Positions 25,763 through 35,651 are shown, numbered from the stretch's first letter. The stretch: DNA of 64,000 nucleotides from an uncultured Lachnospiraceae bacterium (GCA_902786365.1 CADACD010000006.1:26823-90822), one strand, 5' to 3'. The notes: a model not told the origin generated them from the sequence alone. Numbers and translations: made by a program.

Positions 25763-28528
25763 ATGAAACAGAAAGGTCTGCTTTTAAAAAAAAGCTTCTT
25801 ATGGTTATTGGGAATTATTTTTGTAGTGTTATATTTATATTCAGACATTATTTTTGATAATTATAAGATATCCTTTGCATCACACATGTATAAGGTTTTG
25901 CCATGGAAAACAGAGTCGATAAATGAAAAAGGACCTCTATTTACTGATATAGAGGACTCGGAATATCCATCATTATATTCTACCTATATGGATGAAGATG
26001 GTTTCTCATTGTGGAATAATAAGGTTGCACTCGGAACAGGAAGTTCATTTGCCGGAATTATGTACCCTCTTAATTATGTGTATTTACTGCCTATTGATGC
26101 CGCGGTACTGCTAAAGACAGTGTTGAAATTTGCAATTGCATTTATTGGAATATTTCTTCTGTTGAAGATATATGGATGTAAGAATATATCAGCTGCCATC
26201 GCAGGTATCTGTTATGCATTTTCGGCAACCTTGGTTATGTGGCTGGGATGGAGTCATAGTGATGTTGCAGCATGGGCACCAATTGCGTTTTGGATTGCTG
26301 AGAAGATGATAGTAAAGTGTAAGATAAAATATGGAATATGGATGAGTATTATTATATTTCTTATGCTTATAGCGGGAATGCCTACATTTGTCGCATATTT
26401 TATGTATCTTCTTGGTGCCTATTTATTATATAGAACGATAAAGGAACATTGGAAGGATAAGAGAAGAATAATATATATTTTTATATTATTCGGATGTTCA
26501 GTGATGTTGGGTGTATTTCTGAGTTTTCCTTATACAGGTTCACTGTTAAACAGCGTAGGCGAAAATGGTTATGCAGCTTCAAGAGCGAATCAGGCGTTTT
26601 TCACACTGCGGTTTGAGTATATTAGAACAATGATTTTTCCGTATTTTTGTGCGGGATTGCCACAGCACAAAAATGAAACTACATTATATTGTGGAATTTT
26701 CACAGTGATAGTATTTCCACTTGGTTTTGTAAGAACAAAAGAGTGCAGATTGAAGTTGTTCTATGGAATATCATCAATTGTAAATGCGTTGCTGATATTT
26801 ACACATATTTTTGATAAAATTTACGTACGAATGCCGATGATAAATACATCTATTAAATACAGACTTATTACAATATTGATGTTTACCATGACGGTACTTG
26901 CTGGTCTTAGTATAGATGATATTATTAGGAATCCAAACTATTATAAGCATAAGATATACATACTTGCCGGTTTGTTTATATGGGGAGTTGTAATTATCAG
27001 TGTAGCTTCAGGAAAATTACTGAGTATGACAAATAAAGAGCTCAATAATCTTGAATTTTATGATCCGGATTCATATAGTAAAGCACTTATTATGTTTTTT
27101 GCAGTTATCATATTAATAGGGCTGTATGTTATTCTTGAGAAGGATATATTGATTGTGGCACTTGTTGGTTTTGTTATCTGGGATATGACCGGTTTTGCGA
27201 GAGATTACCTGCCTTTGATAGATAAAGAGTCAGAGATTATACCAAAGGCAACAGACAGTATTCAATATATGCAGGATAACACGAAAAACTATGAACGTAT
27301 AATAGGCCTTGGTTTGTGGGAATGCATGGCTAATTCCAATATATATTATGGTCTGGCTGATGTAAGGACACACGATTTTGTGGCTACGAATCCTGATATG
27401 ATAGATTATTATAAAAGTATCTATTGGAATTGTTACATGTCTCCTACAAGAATTGCTTTTGAAAAAATAGGGAATTATAATCTTTTAAAATATCTGGGAA
27501 CCAAATATCTGGTGGGAGAAAATGTCACATATTCAGAAACTTATAGTAGTAAACGAGATTTGTATGATACAACCGGTGAACTTGAGGCAGGTACAATTTT
27601 AAGACAGCAGATTGATATTCGTCAACATGATTTGTATGCACTTCAGTTACTTGTTGGAACGAGTGGTACGGAATTTACTCAGACAGATGAAATTAAGGCG
27701 TATATTGTCGAAAGATATTCGGGAAAAAAGATGGCTGAGACAACGATAAAACCTGCAGATATAACAGATAACTCATTCATTAGAATTGTATTTGGTAAAT
27801 TAAACCTTAATATGTACAGAAAATATGATTTTGTGCTGGTACTGCCAGATAATTTCAGGGAGCACCTCACACTTTATAAGTCAGCAGTTTCTGAGAATGC
27901 CAATATGCTTACTGTCAACAAAAATAAACTTTCTGGACATTTGATTATGAAGCTTGAATATTTAAATGAGTGTTTGAATGAGGTTTATTTTGCAGAGGAT
28001 GGTATAGTCATTGCGGAGTTTGATGAATACTCTCCGAAGGTTTCTTTTGCAGAGAACATTGTTGTTAAGGACACATATGAAGAGGTTCTTGATTACATGA
28101 AATCAGAGTACCGTGATAATACAGTTATTATTACGAAAGATGAGCATGATGATAATATAAAGCCCTGCAAACTAAATAAAAATGAGAGTATTGAACTTTT
28201 AGAGTATAACAATGATTATATTAAGATTAAGTATACAGCAGATGTTGACAGATATATAGTGATTAATGATTATTTCAATAACGGTTGGAAAGCATACATT
28301 AATGGCAAAGAAACAGAGGTTGTCAAAGCTAATTATTTACTTCGTGCAGTAGAGGCCCAAAAAGGTTCAGAGATGATTCTCGAATTGAAATACAAGCCAA
28401 GCTTTGCATATATTACATGCATCATTGCAATATTTGGTCTGATATTGATAATAGTTTTTAGTATTACATGTGAAAGGATGCAAAAAATCGTTGATAAAAA
28501 GATATTAAACATAGAGCAACTAGCATAA
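25763..28528 (+). CDS. YfhO-family membrane glycosyltransferase-like protein
   Basis: The 921-residue protein has an N-terminal helix, a large luminal loop, roughly 12 membrane helices, a soluble domain of about 350 residues, and a final helix near the C-terminus (FAYITCIIAIFGLILIIVFSI). This layout and motifs such as INDYFNNGWKAYINGKE match the bacterial YfhO family, which belongs to the GT-C fold and adds sugars to cell-wall polymers from a lipid-linked donor outside the membrane. The ATG at 25763 lacks a convincing ribosome site, so expression may be low or the start may differ. In this locus it may decorate the exported glycan. Confidence 0.88.
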   Translation: MKQKGLLLKKSFLWLLGIIFVVLYLYSDIIFDNYKISFASHMYKVLPWKTESINEKGPLFTDIEDSEYPSLYSTYMDEDGFSLWNNKVALGTGSSFAGIMYPLNYVYLLPIDAAVLLKTVLKFAIAFIGIFLLLKIYGCKNISAAIAGICYAFSATLVMWLGWSHSDVAAWAPIAFWIAEKMIVKCKIKYGIWMSIIIFLMLIAGMPTFVAYFMYLLGAYLLYRTIKEHWKDKRRIIYIFILFGCSVMLGVFLSFPYTGSLLNSVGENGYAASRANQAFFTLRFEYIRTMIFPYFCAGLPQHKNETTLYCGIFTVIVFPLGFVRTKECRLKLFYGISSIVNALLIFTHIFDKIYVRMPMINTSIKYRLITILMFTMTVLAGLSIDDIIRNPNYYKHKIYILAGLFIWGVVIISVASGKLLSMTNKELNNLEFYDPDSYSKALIMFFAVIILIGLYVILEKDILIVALVGFVIWDMTGFARDYLPLIDKESEIIPKATDSIQYMQDNTKNYERIIGLGLWECMANSNIYYGLADVRTHDFVATNPDMIDYYKSIYWNCYMSPTRIAFEKIGNYNLLKYLGTKYLVGENVTYSETYSSKRDLYDTTGELEAGTILRQQIDIRQHDLYALQLLVGTSGTEFTQTDEIKAYIVERYSGKKMAETTIKPADITDNSFIRIVFGKLNLNMYRKYDFVLVLPDNFREHLTLYKSAVSENANMLTVNKNKLSGHLIMKLEYLNECLNEVYFAEDGIVIAEFDEYSPKVSFAENIVVKDTYEEVLDYMKSEYRDNTVIITKDEHDDNIKPCKLNKNESIELLEYNNDYIKIKYTADVDRYIVINDYFNNGWKAYINGKETEVVKANYLLRAVEAQKGSEMILELKYKPSFAYITCIIAIFGLILIIVFSITCERMQKIVDKKILNIEQLA

Positions 28529-28533
28529 ATAGA

Positions 28534-28562
28534 TTGTTTATTCTATTAAAAAATGGTATAAT
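28534..28562 (+). promoter_or_regulatory. Promoter of the rmlA-rmlC-GT unit
   Basis: TTGTTT (28534-28539), 17-nt spacer ending in TGG, then consensus TATAAT (28557-28562), an extended -10. It lies directly in front of rmlA, after the YfhO gene. Confidence 0.85.
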
Positions 28563-28637
28563 TTATTAGGTTTAAGTAAATAATGCGATTGCTATAATAT
28601 AAATTATGTGAAAGGCAGAACAGGAGGAGATTTTACA

Positions 28638-29507
28638 ATGAAAGGAATTATTTTAGCAGGTGGTTCAGGAACACGTCTTTATCCACTGACAAAAGCAGTA
28701 TCAAAGCAGATTATGCCGGTATATGACAAGCCGATGATTTACTATCCGCTTTCAACACTTATGTTAGCAGGTATAAGAGAAGTATTGATTATTTCTACAC
28801 CGAGAGACTTACCGGTATTTAAGGAATTATTTGGCACAGGTGAGCAGTTAGGAATGGAATTTTCATATGCTGTTCAGGAGACACCAAGAGGACTTGCAGA
28901 TGCATTTATTATCGGTGAGCAGTTTATCGGAAATGACAATGTTGCATTGGTACTTGGCGATAATATATTCTATGGACAGAGTTTCTCTAAGGTGCTTAAA
29001 AATGCAGCTTCAAGAGAAAAGGGAGCAACTATATTCGGATATTATGTAAAGGATCCAAGAGAATATGGAGTTGTTGAGTTTGATGAGAGTGGCAAGGCGT
29101 TATCAATAGAGGAAAAACCGGCTGTTCCAAAGTCAAACTATGCAGTACCGGGACTTTATTTCTATGACAACGATGTTGTTGAAATCGCTAAGAATGTCAA
29201 GCCTTCTGCAAGAGGTGAGATAGAGATTACTTCTGTGAACAATGAATATCTTAACAGAGGAACATTGATGGTCGAAACTCTCGGTCGTGGTTTTGCATGG
29301 CTCGATACAGGTAATCATGATATGCTTCTTGATGCAGCAGATTTTGTGGCTGCTTTTCAGAAACGTCAGGGACTTTATATTTCATGTATTGAGGAGATTG
29401 CTTATAAAAGAGGATTCATTAATAAAGAGCAGCTGGTCAAGCTTGCTGAACCTTTGATGAAAACAGCATACGGACAATATTTGATAGATGTAGCTAACGG
29501 ATTATAA
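28638..29507 (+). CDS. rmlA: Glucose-1-phosphate thymidylyltransferase RmlA
   Basis: Makes dTDP-glucose from dTTP and glucose-1-phosphate, the first step to dTDP-rhamnose and dTDP-Fuc4N. The N-terminal [11 protein letters not shown] signature, VLGDNIFYG active-site stretch and [19 protein letters not shown] are all standard. The frame opens at 28608, but AGGAGGAG at 28622-28629 sets the ATG at 28638, giving 289 residues, the normal RmlA size. It is the first gene after a strong promoter. Product flows to RmlB, encoded 1.8 kb downstream, and then probably to both the RmlC branch and the WecE-like branch. Confidence 0.97.
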   Translation: MKGIILAGGSGTRLYPLTKAVSKQIMPVYDKPMIYYPLSTLMLAGIREVLIISTPRDLPVFKELFGTGEQLGMEFSYAVQETPRGLADAFIIGEQFIGNDNVALVLGDNIFYGQSFSKVLKNAASREKGATIFGYYVKDPREYGVVEFDESGKALSIEEKPAVPKSNYAVPGLYFYDNDVVEIAKNVKPSARGEIEITSVNNEYLNRGTLMVETLGRGFAWLDTGNHDMLLDAADFVAAFQKRQGLYISCIEEIAYKRGFINKEQLVKLAEPLMKTAYGQYLIDVANGL

Positions 29508-29576
29508 ATTGTTTAGATAGAACCAAATGGTGAGTTAGTATTATTTTGTCGACAATAATTGAAAGGATAGAGAACA

Positions 29577-30137
29577 ATGGGAAAAATAACAGTAGAAATG
29601 TGTGACATAGAAGGATTAAAGATTATAACACCGGCAGTATTTGGTGATGAGAGAGGATATTTCATGGAAACCTATAATTATAATGATTATAAGGCAGCAG
29701 GTATCGACATGGAATTTGTCCAGGATAATCAGTCAAGTTCAAAGAAAGGTGTGTTAAGAGGACTTCACTTCCAGAAAGAATTTCCACAGGATAAACTTGT
29801 GAGAGTTGTAAGTGGAGAGGTATTTGATGTGGCTGTAGATTTGAGAGAAGGTTCTAAAACTTATGGAAAATGGTTTGGAGTTTTATTGTCAGCTGAGAAT
29901 AAGAAACAATTCTTCATTCCTAAAAATTTTGCTCATGGTTTTGTAGTGCTTTCGGATACAGCAGAATTTGCGTATAAATGCACAGATTTTTATCATCCGA
30001 ATGATGAGGGTGGACTTGCCTGGAATGATCCAGATATAGGAGTAGAGTGGCCAATACCGGAAGGATTAGAACTTATCATTTCTGAAAAAGATCAGAAATG
30101 GGGCGGAATTAAGGAATATACTGAAAATAAAAAGTAA
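29577..30137 (+). CDS. rmlC: dTDP-4-dehydrorhamnose 3,5-epimerase RmlC
   Basis: A 186-residue cupin epimerase with DERGYFMETYN, QDNQSSSKKGVLRGLHFQ (catalytic His in RGLHFQ) and FAHGFVVLSDTAEFAYKC. It converts dTDP-4-keto-6-deoxyglucose to dTDP-4-keto-L-rhamnose. GAAAGGATAG precedes the ATG. It follows rmlA by 69 nt and precedes a rhamnosyltransferase-like GT2 gene in the same unit. The next enzyme, reductase RmlD, is not found in the window in a recognisable form. Confidence 0.96.
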   Translation: MGKITVEMCDIEGLKIITPAVFGDERGYFMETYNYNDYKAAGIDMEFVQDNQSSSKKGVLRGLHFQKEFPQDKLVRVVSGEVFDVAVDLREGSKTYGKWFGVLLSAENKKQFFIPKNFAHGFVVLSDTAEFAYKCTDFYHPNDEGGLAWNDPDIGVEWPIPEGLELIISEKDQKWGGIKEYTENKK

Positions 30138-30181
30138 TATTAGTAAATATAGATTAGTCTTTGTAGGAGAGGAATTGTTAT

Positions 30182-31201
30182 ATGAAAGTTACGGTAGTAA
30201 TTCCTAATTATAATGGTCAGAAATTCATAAAACCCTGTCTCGATTCGCTCAGATTGCAGAATTATAAAGATTTTGAAGTACTTGTGATTGATAATGCCTC
30301 TTCAGATGGCAGTTACGAATATATTAAGGATAACTATAAAGAGGTAAAGCTTGTAAGATTAAAACAAAATTATGGCTTTAGTGCTGCAGTCAACAAGGGA
30401 ATCAGTATGTCAGGGACACCGTATGTAATACTTCTCAATAATGATACAGAGTCTGACCCGGATTTTGTAGGCGAGCTTGTGAAAGCAATAGAGCAGTCTG
30501 ATGATATATTTTCTGTAAGCAGTAAAATGATTAATTATAATGACAGAACACTTATGGATGATGCCGGCGATTTATATTCCATCATGGGATGGGGATTTCA
30601 GCAGGGTGTAGGACAGAACACGCAGAATTACACAAAAGATAGGGAGGTATTTTCAGCGTGTGCAGGCGCTGCAATATACAGAAAAAGTATATTCGATAAA
30701 ATTGGAATGTTTGATTTAAAGCATTTTGCATATCTTGAAGATATGGACGTAGGTTATAGAGCAAGGATTCACGGATACAGAAATACATTCTGTGCCTCTG
30801 CCCTTGTGTATCATGTGGGCAGCGGGACAAGCGGTTCAAAATATAATTCGTTCAAAGTAAAACTGGCAGCAAGAAATAATATTTATCTGATATATAAAAA
30901 TATGCCATTACTGCAATTTATTATCAATATGCCATTTTTAACCATAGGATTTCTGATAAAATATCTGTTTTTTGTAAAGCTTGGTTATGGTGAGGATTAC
31001 AAGGAAGGTTTTATAGAGGGAATAAAAAAAATGCATACCCTTAAGAAAGTGAAGTACAAGGAAGAATTTTTGCAAAATTATATCAATATAGAAAAAGAAA
31101 TGATAAAAGGTACCTTCATATATGTAAAGGATTACTTCAGCAGGCATATGGAAATCAAGACGTTTGTTCTGGAAGATATCATTAATAATATAAAAAAATA
31201 G
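30182..31201 (+). CDS. GT2 glycosyltransferase, rhamnosyltransferase-like (WbbL type)
   Basis: The 339-residue enzyme opens with VTVVIPNYNGQKFI, has DNASSDGS as the nucleotide-binding loop, LLNNDTESDPDF as the metal motif and FAYLEDMDVGYRARIHGY as the acceptor/catalytic acidic motif. The pattern matches WbbL/RfbN-type rhamnosyltransferases. A hydrophobic stretch near residues 245-265 may associate it with the membrane. AGGAGAGGAA lies before the ATG. Its place directly after rmlA and rmlC supports dTDP-rhamnose as donor, an inference from context. Confidence 0.9.
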   Translation: MKVTVVIPNYNGQKFIKPCLDSLRLQNYKDFEVLVIDNASSDGSYEYIKDNYKEVKLVRLKQNYGFSAAVNKGISMSGTPYVILLNNDTESDPDFVGELVKAIEQSDDIFSVSSKMINYNDRTLMDDAGDLYSIMGWGFQQGVGQNTQNYTKDREVFSACAGAAIYRKSIFDKIGMFDLKHFAYLEDMDVGYRARIHGYRNTFCASALVYHVGSGTSGSKYNSFKVKLAARNNIYLIYKNMPLLQFIINMPFLTIGFLIKYLFFVKLGYGEDYKEGFIEGIKKMHTLKKVKYKEEFLQNYINIEKEMIKGTFIYVKDYFSRHMEIKTFVLEDIINNIKK

Positions 31202-31219
31202 TTTTTATATGTAAAACTA

Positions 31220-31248
31220 TTGCATTTTTAAGATAAATCATATAGAAT
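31220..31248 (+). promoter_or_regulatory. Promoter of rmlB, near-identical to the pgcA promoter
   Basis: TTGCAT (31220-31225), 17-nt spacer, TAGAAT (31243-31248). The -35 stretch TTGCATTTT, the mid-spacer ATAAAT and the -10 stretch TATAGAAT are shared base for base with the pgcA promoter. Confidence 0.7.
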
Positions 31249-31260
31249 TTTTTTAGATAA

Positions 31261-31279
31261 TTTTGAATCTGATTCAAAA
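31261..31279 (+). promoter_or_regulatory. Perfect palindrome downstream of the rmlB promoter
   Basis: TTTTGAATC (31261-31269) and GATTCAAAA (31271-31279) are exact inverted copies around a single T. It begins 12 nt after the -10 box, a usual place for a repressor operator. It could instead be a small transcript hairpin; there is no T run after it. Confidence 0.45.
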
Positions 31280-31331
31280 GATGAGAAAAATAAAATTTAA
31301 AAATGAAATTAAATGAAATTTTGGAGGAAAA

Positions 31332-32420
31332 ATGATGAGAACATACTTAGTAACAGGCGGTGCCGGATTTATTGGCTCAAACTATATTCATTATATGTTT
31401 AAGAAATATGATAATGAAATCAAAATTATCAACGTGGATAAGCTTACTTATGCAGGAAATCTTGAGAACCTTAAGGATATTGAGAATAGAGAAAATTATG
31501 AGTTTGTAAAAGCTGATATCTGTGATAAAGAGGCTATCAGAAAGATTTTTGAGAGCAATGATATAGACAGAGTAGTGCATTTCGCAGCAGAGAGTCATGT
31601 TGACAGAAGTATCAAAAACCCTGAGGTGTTTGTTCAGACAAATGTGCTGGGAACGGCTGTTATGTTAAATTGTGCCAAAGAGGCATGGGAACTTCCTGAC
31701 GGAACATTTAAAGAGGGCAAGAAGTTTTTACATGTTTCAACAGATGAAGTATATGGTTCCCTTCCTGATGATGACAATGCATTTTTCTATGAAACTACAC
31801 CGTATGATCCGCATAGTCCGTATTCAGCAAGTAAGGCATCATCTGATTTCCTTGTGAAGGCATATATGGACACATACAAATTCCCGGCAAACATCACAAA
31901 CTGCAGTAATAACTACGGACCATACCAGTTTCCTGAAAAATTGATTCCACTGATTATCAATAATGCATTGCAGGGAAAGAAACTTCCTGTATATGGCGAT
32001 GGAAAAAATGTAAGAGACTGGTTATATGTAGAAGACCATGCAAAAGCTATTGATATGGTTCAGGAGCAGGGAAAACTGTTTGAGGAATACAATATCGGCG
32101 GACACAATGAGAAACAGAATATAGAAATTATAGAAATTATTCTTGAAACATTACAGGAGATGTTGCCTGATGATGATCCTAGAAAAGCGTATATCAACAA
32201 AGATTTAATCACATATGTTGAAGATAGAAAAGGTCATGACAGAAGATATGCAATCGCACCGGATAAAATTAAGGCAGATCTTGGATGGTATCCTGAGACA
32301 ATGTTTAAAGACGGAATCAAATTGACTATCAAATGGTTTTTTGAGAATGAAGAATGGATGAAGAATGTAACAAGTGGTGACTATCAGAAATACTATGAAG
32401 ATATGTATAAGGATAAGTAG
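31332..32420 (+). CDS. rmlB: dTDP-glucose 4,6-dehydratase RmlB
   Basis: Makes dTDP-4-keto-6-deoxyglucose. The SDR features are VTGGAGFIGSNYIHYM (NAD binding), STDEVYGSLPDD and YSASKASSD (YxxxK), plus NCSNNYGPYQFPEKLIPL and GDGKNVRDWLYVEDH. The length (362) is slightly above average. GGAGG at 31322-31326 serves the ATG at 31332 or 31335. It has its own promoter and is followed by a terminator, so it is a single-gene unit. The product is the branch point between RmlC and the WecE-like transaminase upstream in the locus. Confidence 0.97.
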   Translation: MMRTYLVTGGAGFIGSNYIHYMFKKYDNEIKIINVDKLTYAGNLENLKDIENRENYEFVKADICDKEAIRKIFESNDIDRVVHFAAESHVDRSIKNPEVFVQTNVLGTAVMLNCAKEAWELPDGTFKEGKKFLHVSTDEVYGSLPDDDNAFFYETTPYDPHSPYSASKASSDFLVKAYMDTYKFPANITNCSNNYGPYQFPEKLIPLIINNALQGKKLPVYGDGKNVRDWLYVEDHAKAIDMVQEQGKLFEEYNIGGHNEKQNIEIIEIILETLQEMLPDDDPRKAYINKDLITYVEDRKGHDRRYAIAPDKIKADLGWYPETMFKDGIKLTIKWFFENEEWMKNVTSGDYQKYYEDMYKDK

Positions 32421-32468
32421 AAAGAACTAATACAGGTAAAGCAGTCAGAATAAAAAATGATAAGTATT

Positions 32469-32497
32469 AAAAGACCGGCATTTAAACCGGTCTTTTT
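32469..32497 (+). terminator. Terminator of rmlB
   Basis: AAAGACCGG (32470-32478) pairs with CCGGTCTTT (32487-32495) around an 8-nt loop and leads into a T run. Confidence 0.9.
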
Positions 32498-32574
32498 ATG
32501 TATAAAGAATGTGGTATCATGCAACAATAATAGTAATTTATATGTAAAAATAATGTAAAATTGAATAAAAGTTA

Positions 32575-32603
32575 TTGTCATTTTTTGGTAACTGTTGTAT
32601 TAT
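32575..32603 (+). promoter_or_regulatory. Promoter of the WcaJ-like/LCP unit
   Basis: TTGTCA (32575-32580), exactly 17 nt, TATTAT (32598-32603). It follows the rmlB terminator and precedes the initiating transferase gene. Confidence 0.75.
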
Positions 32604-32738
32604 GGGGAATGGTTAAGATTGATGAATGATATGTAAAGTGTCATAGAAGCGGTAGTTGACACTAAAATGTGGAAGACACTTTGTTCTCAGTTGGGAGATT
32701 TTATAAAATGTCCTATAGAATTGGAAGAATGGAGTAAG

Positions 32739-34151
32739 ATGAGTGAAATGATAAAAGATAATCAAAAATATTTTAACAGACTTCATATACTTTTAGATGC
32801 ATTAGTGATAGAAGCATCCTATTTTCTATCATGGATTTTGAAATTTAAGACGTATTTATTTTCACATGAAGGTAACAGACTTTCTTTTAATACCTATATG
32901 ACAACGTTGCTTGGAATTGTTCCGGTATATATGCTTTTGTATCTGGCGTTTCATATGTATACACCAAAGCGGGTTCAGGGAAGGCGGCTTGAGATAGGTA
33001 ATATTATTAAAGCAAATTTAATTGGAATACTGCTTATCTGGTCTGCATTATATATTTTAAAAGAAGAACACTATTCGCGTGTCATGTTAGTGTTGTTTTT
33101 CTTTATGAATGTAATTCTTGAGACATGCATAAGGCTCATAATCAGGGCAATGTTACATTTGATGCGAAAAAGTGGAATGAATATGAGACATATTCTTCTT
33201 GTAGGGTACAGCAGGGCAGCGGAGGCTTATATTGACAGAATAAGAACATTTCCACAATGGGGATATGAGATACATGGAATACTGGATGATAATGTAGCCG
33301 TGGGAACAGATTACAATGGTGCAAAGGTTCTTGGCAAAACAGAGATATTGACAGAACTGCTGGAACAAAACAGTCTTGATGAGATAGCAATCACTTTAGG
33401 ACTGAGTGAATACAGCAAGTTAGAAAAAATAGTCAGTCTGTGTGAGAGATCCGGGGTTCATACACAGTTTGTACCAGATTATAACAACATTATTCCGTCA
33501 AAGCCATATACAGAAGATTTGATGGGACTTCCGGTAGTCAATATACGTTATGTGCCATTATCTAATACATTTAATTCAATTATAAAGAGGATTATTGATA
33601 TTATCGGTTCATTTTGTGGAATTATTGTTTTATCACCTTTTTTATTTATTATTGCATGCCTTATTAAATTTACTTCAAAAGGACCACTGATTTTTAAGCA
33701 GGAGAGAGTTGGACTTCGTAATGAACCATTTATGATGTATAAATTCAGGACAATGAAAGTTCAGGATGCAAATGAGGAAAAGAAGGCTTGGACAGTAAAA
33801 GATGATCCGAGAGTAACGAAGGTTGGCAGGATTCTCAGAAAAACAAGTCTTGATGAACTGCCACAGCTCTTTAATATATTAAAAGGGGATATGAGTATTG
33901 TCGGACCTAGACCGGAAAGACCGTTTTTTGTAGAAAAATTTAGGGATGAAATACCAAGATATATGGTAAAGCACCAGGTAAGACCGGGGCTCACGGGATG
34001 GGCACAGGTGAATGGATACAGAGGTGATACATCTATTAAAAAGAGAATAGATTATGACCTGTATTATATTGAGAACTGGACATTGGGATTTGACTTTAAA
34101 ATAATGTTTCTTACCATATTTAAGGGATTTATTAATAAAAACGCATATTAA
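32739..34151 (+). CDS. WcaJ-type polyprenyl-phosphate glycosylphosphotransferase
   Basis: The initiating enzyme that moves a sugar-phosphate onto undecaprenyl phosphate. Four N-terminal helices, a central Rossmann-like region (HILLVGYSRAAEAYIDRI) and one further helix lead into the catalytic bacterial-sugar-transferase domain (KRIIDIIGSF, KQERVGLRNEPFMMYKFRTM, TSLDELPQLFNILKGDMSIV split by short gaps, VRPGLTGWAQVNG). The frame is open from 32667, but GGAG at 32731 precedes ATGs at 32739 and 32748, the best starts (470 or 467 residues). It begins a two-gene unit with the LCP ligase, so initiation and final attachment of the glycan are co-expressed. Confidence 0.92.
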   Translation: MSEMIKDNQKYFNRLHILLDALVIEASYFLSWILKFKTYLFSHEGNRLSFNTYMTTLLGIVPVYMLLYLAFHMYTPKRVQGRRLEIGNIIKANLIGILLIWSALYILKEEHYSRVMLVLFFFMNVILETCIRLIIRAMLHLMRKSGMNMRHILLVGYSRAAEAYIDRIRTFPQWGYEIHGILDDNVAVGTDYNGAKVLGKTEILTELLEQNSLDEIAITLGLSEYSKLEKIVSLCERSGVHTQFVPDYNNIIPSKPYTEDLMGLPVVNIRYVPLSNTFNSIIKRIIDIIGSFCGIIVLSPFLFIIACLIKFTSKGPLIFKQERVGLRNEPFMMYKFRTMKVQDANEEKKAWTVKDDPRVTKVGRILRKTSLDELPQLFNILKGDMSIVGPRPERPFFVEKFRDEIPRYMVKHQVRPGLTGWAQVNGYRGDTSIKKRIDYDLYYIENWTLGFDFKIMFLTIFKGFINKNAY

Positions 34152-34166
34152 AAGAAAGGAAATAGC

Positions 34167-35429
34167 ATGAAAAAATCAGATGAAAAGAAAATACCTGCAT
34201 GGAAAAAGCTGGTATTGACATTAGAATCAATTGTAGTAGTTATCTATGTAGTGATGACAGTTCTGTTTGTGTGGTTTAAACAGGACAGAAACGGCTTTAT
34301 AACATATTTTTCAGCAAATCCAATTGTCAGGATGTATCTTAATAAAACAACAAAGGCAGATTATGAGGAAAAAGTACAGGATATGGATTATGATAAGGAC
34401 AAGGTTGTCGTTAATGAAGGATTATCAGAAAATATGGAGACATATAGAAATATAGCTTTGTTTGGTATTGATTCAAGAGGAAGCGAATTTGATGATAGCG
34501 CTCACAGTGATACAATTATTGTTTTAAGTATCAATAATAAAACGAAAGAAGTAAGAATGGCTTCAATATACAGGGATACAATGCTTAAGATTATTGATGA
34601 TGATGGTGATGTCAGTTATACGAAATGTAATGCAGCATTTTTTAAAGGTGGACCGGAATGTGCAGTCAATATGTTAAATACGAACCTTGACCTAGATATC
34701 ACAGATTATGTTGTTGTCAATTTCAATGGTCTTGCCAACATTATCGATGCACTGGGAGGGATAGAGGTCAACTTAACTCCGGAAGAACAGTTTTATGTCA
34801 ATGGTTATCTGACCGAGACAAGACTCATCACAGGTATGGATGCACCTGATCTTACGACAAATGGGGAGAATGTTCATTTATCTGGACTTCAGGCAACAGC
34901 ATATTGTCGTATCAGATATGTTGCATTTTATGATGATGATGGAACAGTATATAACAATGATATGGGAAGAACAGCAAGACAGCGTTCAGTTATCAAAAAA
35001 TTGGTAGAAAAAGCGAAAGGTGCCGGAGCAGCACAGATGATAAGTATTGCAAAGACAATCTTTAACTACAATACAGAAGATGAGAAAGTGATTGGAACAA
35101 GCCTGTCATTTAATGAGGTGCTTGATTTGATACCATATTTGTTAGAGTTCTCACTTTCAGGAAGCGAAGGTTTTCCGTTTACATGTGATACACCTACAAT
35201 CAATGGAGCGAGTATGGTGGTTGCAGAAGGATTATCTTACAATGTAACAAAATTGCACGAATATTTATTTGATGAAAAAAATTATGAGCCTAGTTATACT
35301 GTAGAAGAGGTAAGTGATTATCTTGAAACATACACAGGAGTACCGACAGTCAAACTTCCAGAAGACAGAAAAGATGAAAAGAACGGTTATAGCGGATACT
35401 CAGATGAAGACGAATACAATGAAGAATAA
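34167..35429 (+). CDS. LytR-CpsA-Psr (LCP) family cell-wall glycopolymer ligase
   Basis: The 420-residue protein has a short cytosolic N-terminus, one membrane helix (about residues 17-37) and an extracellular LCP domain. That domain shows NIALFGIDSRGS, DTIIVLSINNKTKEVRMAS-type strands, SIYRDTM with the pyrophosphate-binding Arg, and GRTARQRSVIKKL near the end. LCP enzymes transfer glycopolymers from undecaprenyl pyrophosphate to peptidoglycan or protein. AAAGGAAA precedes the ATG. It follows the WcaJ-like gene by 15 nt and ends at a strong terminator, closing the polysaccharide locus. The C-terminal 15 residues are acidic and probably disordered. Confidence 0.93.
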   Translation: MKKSDEKKIPAWKKLVLTLESIVVVIYVVMTVLFVWFKQDRNGFITYFSANPIVRMYLNKTTKADYEEKVQDMDYDKDKVVVNEGLSENMETYRNIALFGIDSRGSEFDDSAHSDTIIVLSINNKTKEVRMASIYRDTMLKIIDDDGDVSYTKCNAAFFKGGPECAVNMLNTNLDLDITDYVVVNFNGLANIIDALGGIEVNLTPEEQFYVNGYLTETRLITGMDAPDLTTNGENVHLSGLQATAYCRIRYVAFYDDDGTVYNNDMGRTARQRSVIKKLVEKAKGAGAAQMISIAKTIFNYNTEDEKVIGTSLSFNEVLDLIPYLLEFSLSGSEGFPFTCDTPTINGASMVVAEGLSYNVTKLHEYLFDEKNYEPSYTVEEVSDYLETYTGVPTVKLPEDRKDEKNGYSGYSDEDEYNEE

Positions 35430-35473
35430 TCACCTTATGATAATCTTATAGTCAGCGATAAGGCAGAAGAATC

Positions 35474-35522
35474 AAAAAAGAAAACTGTTTTTTGAGAAAT
35501 CATAAAACAGTTTTCTTTTTTT
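35474..35522 (+). terminator. Terminator closing the polysaccharide locus
   Basis: An AAAAGAAAACTGTTTT-type arm (about 35476-35491) pairs with AAAACAGTTTTCTTTT (35504-35519), with a 12-nt loop and a T run. Confidence 0.92.
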
Positions 35523-35651
35523 AAATAGACATTTTTTTTTCACCGGTAAAACACATTTTAAACACAAATGACTGATATGATACTACTTAATAAAAACAAC
35601 AACCAAAATAAAAAATAACATGTATACATATTATGCAAGGAGGTAATTGAT

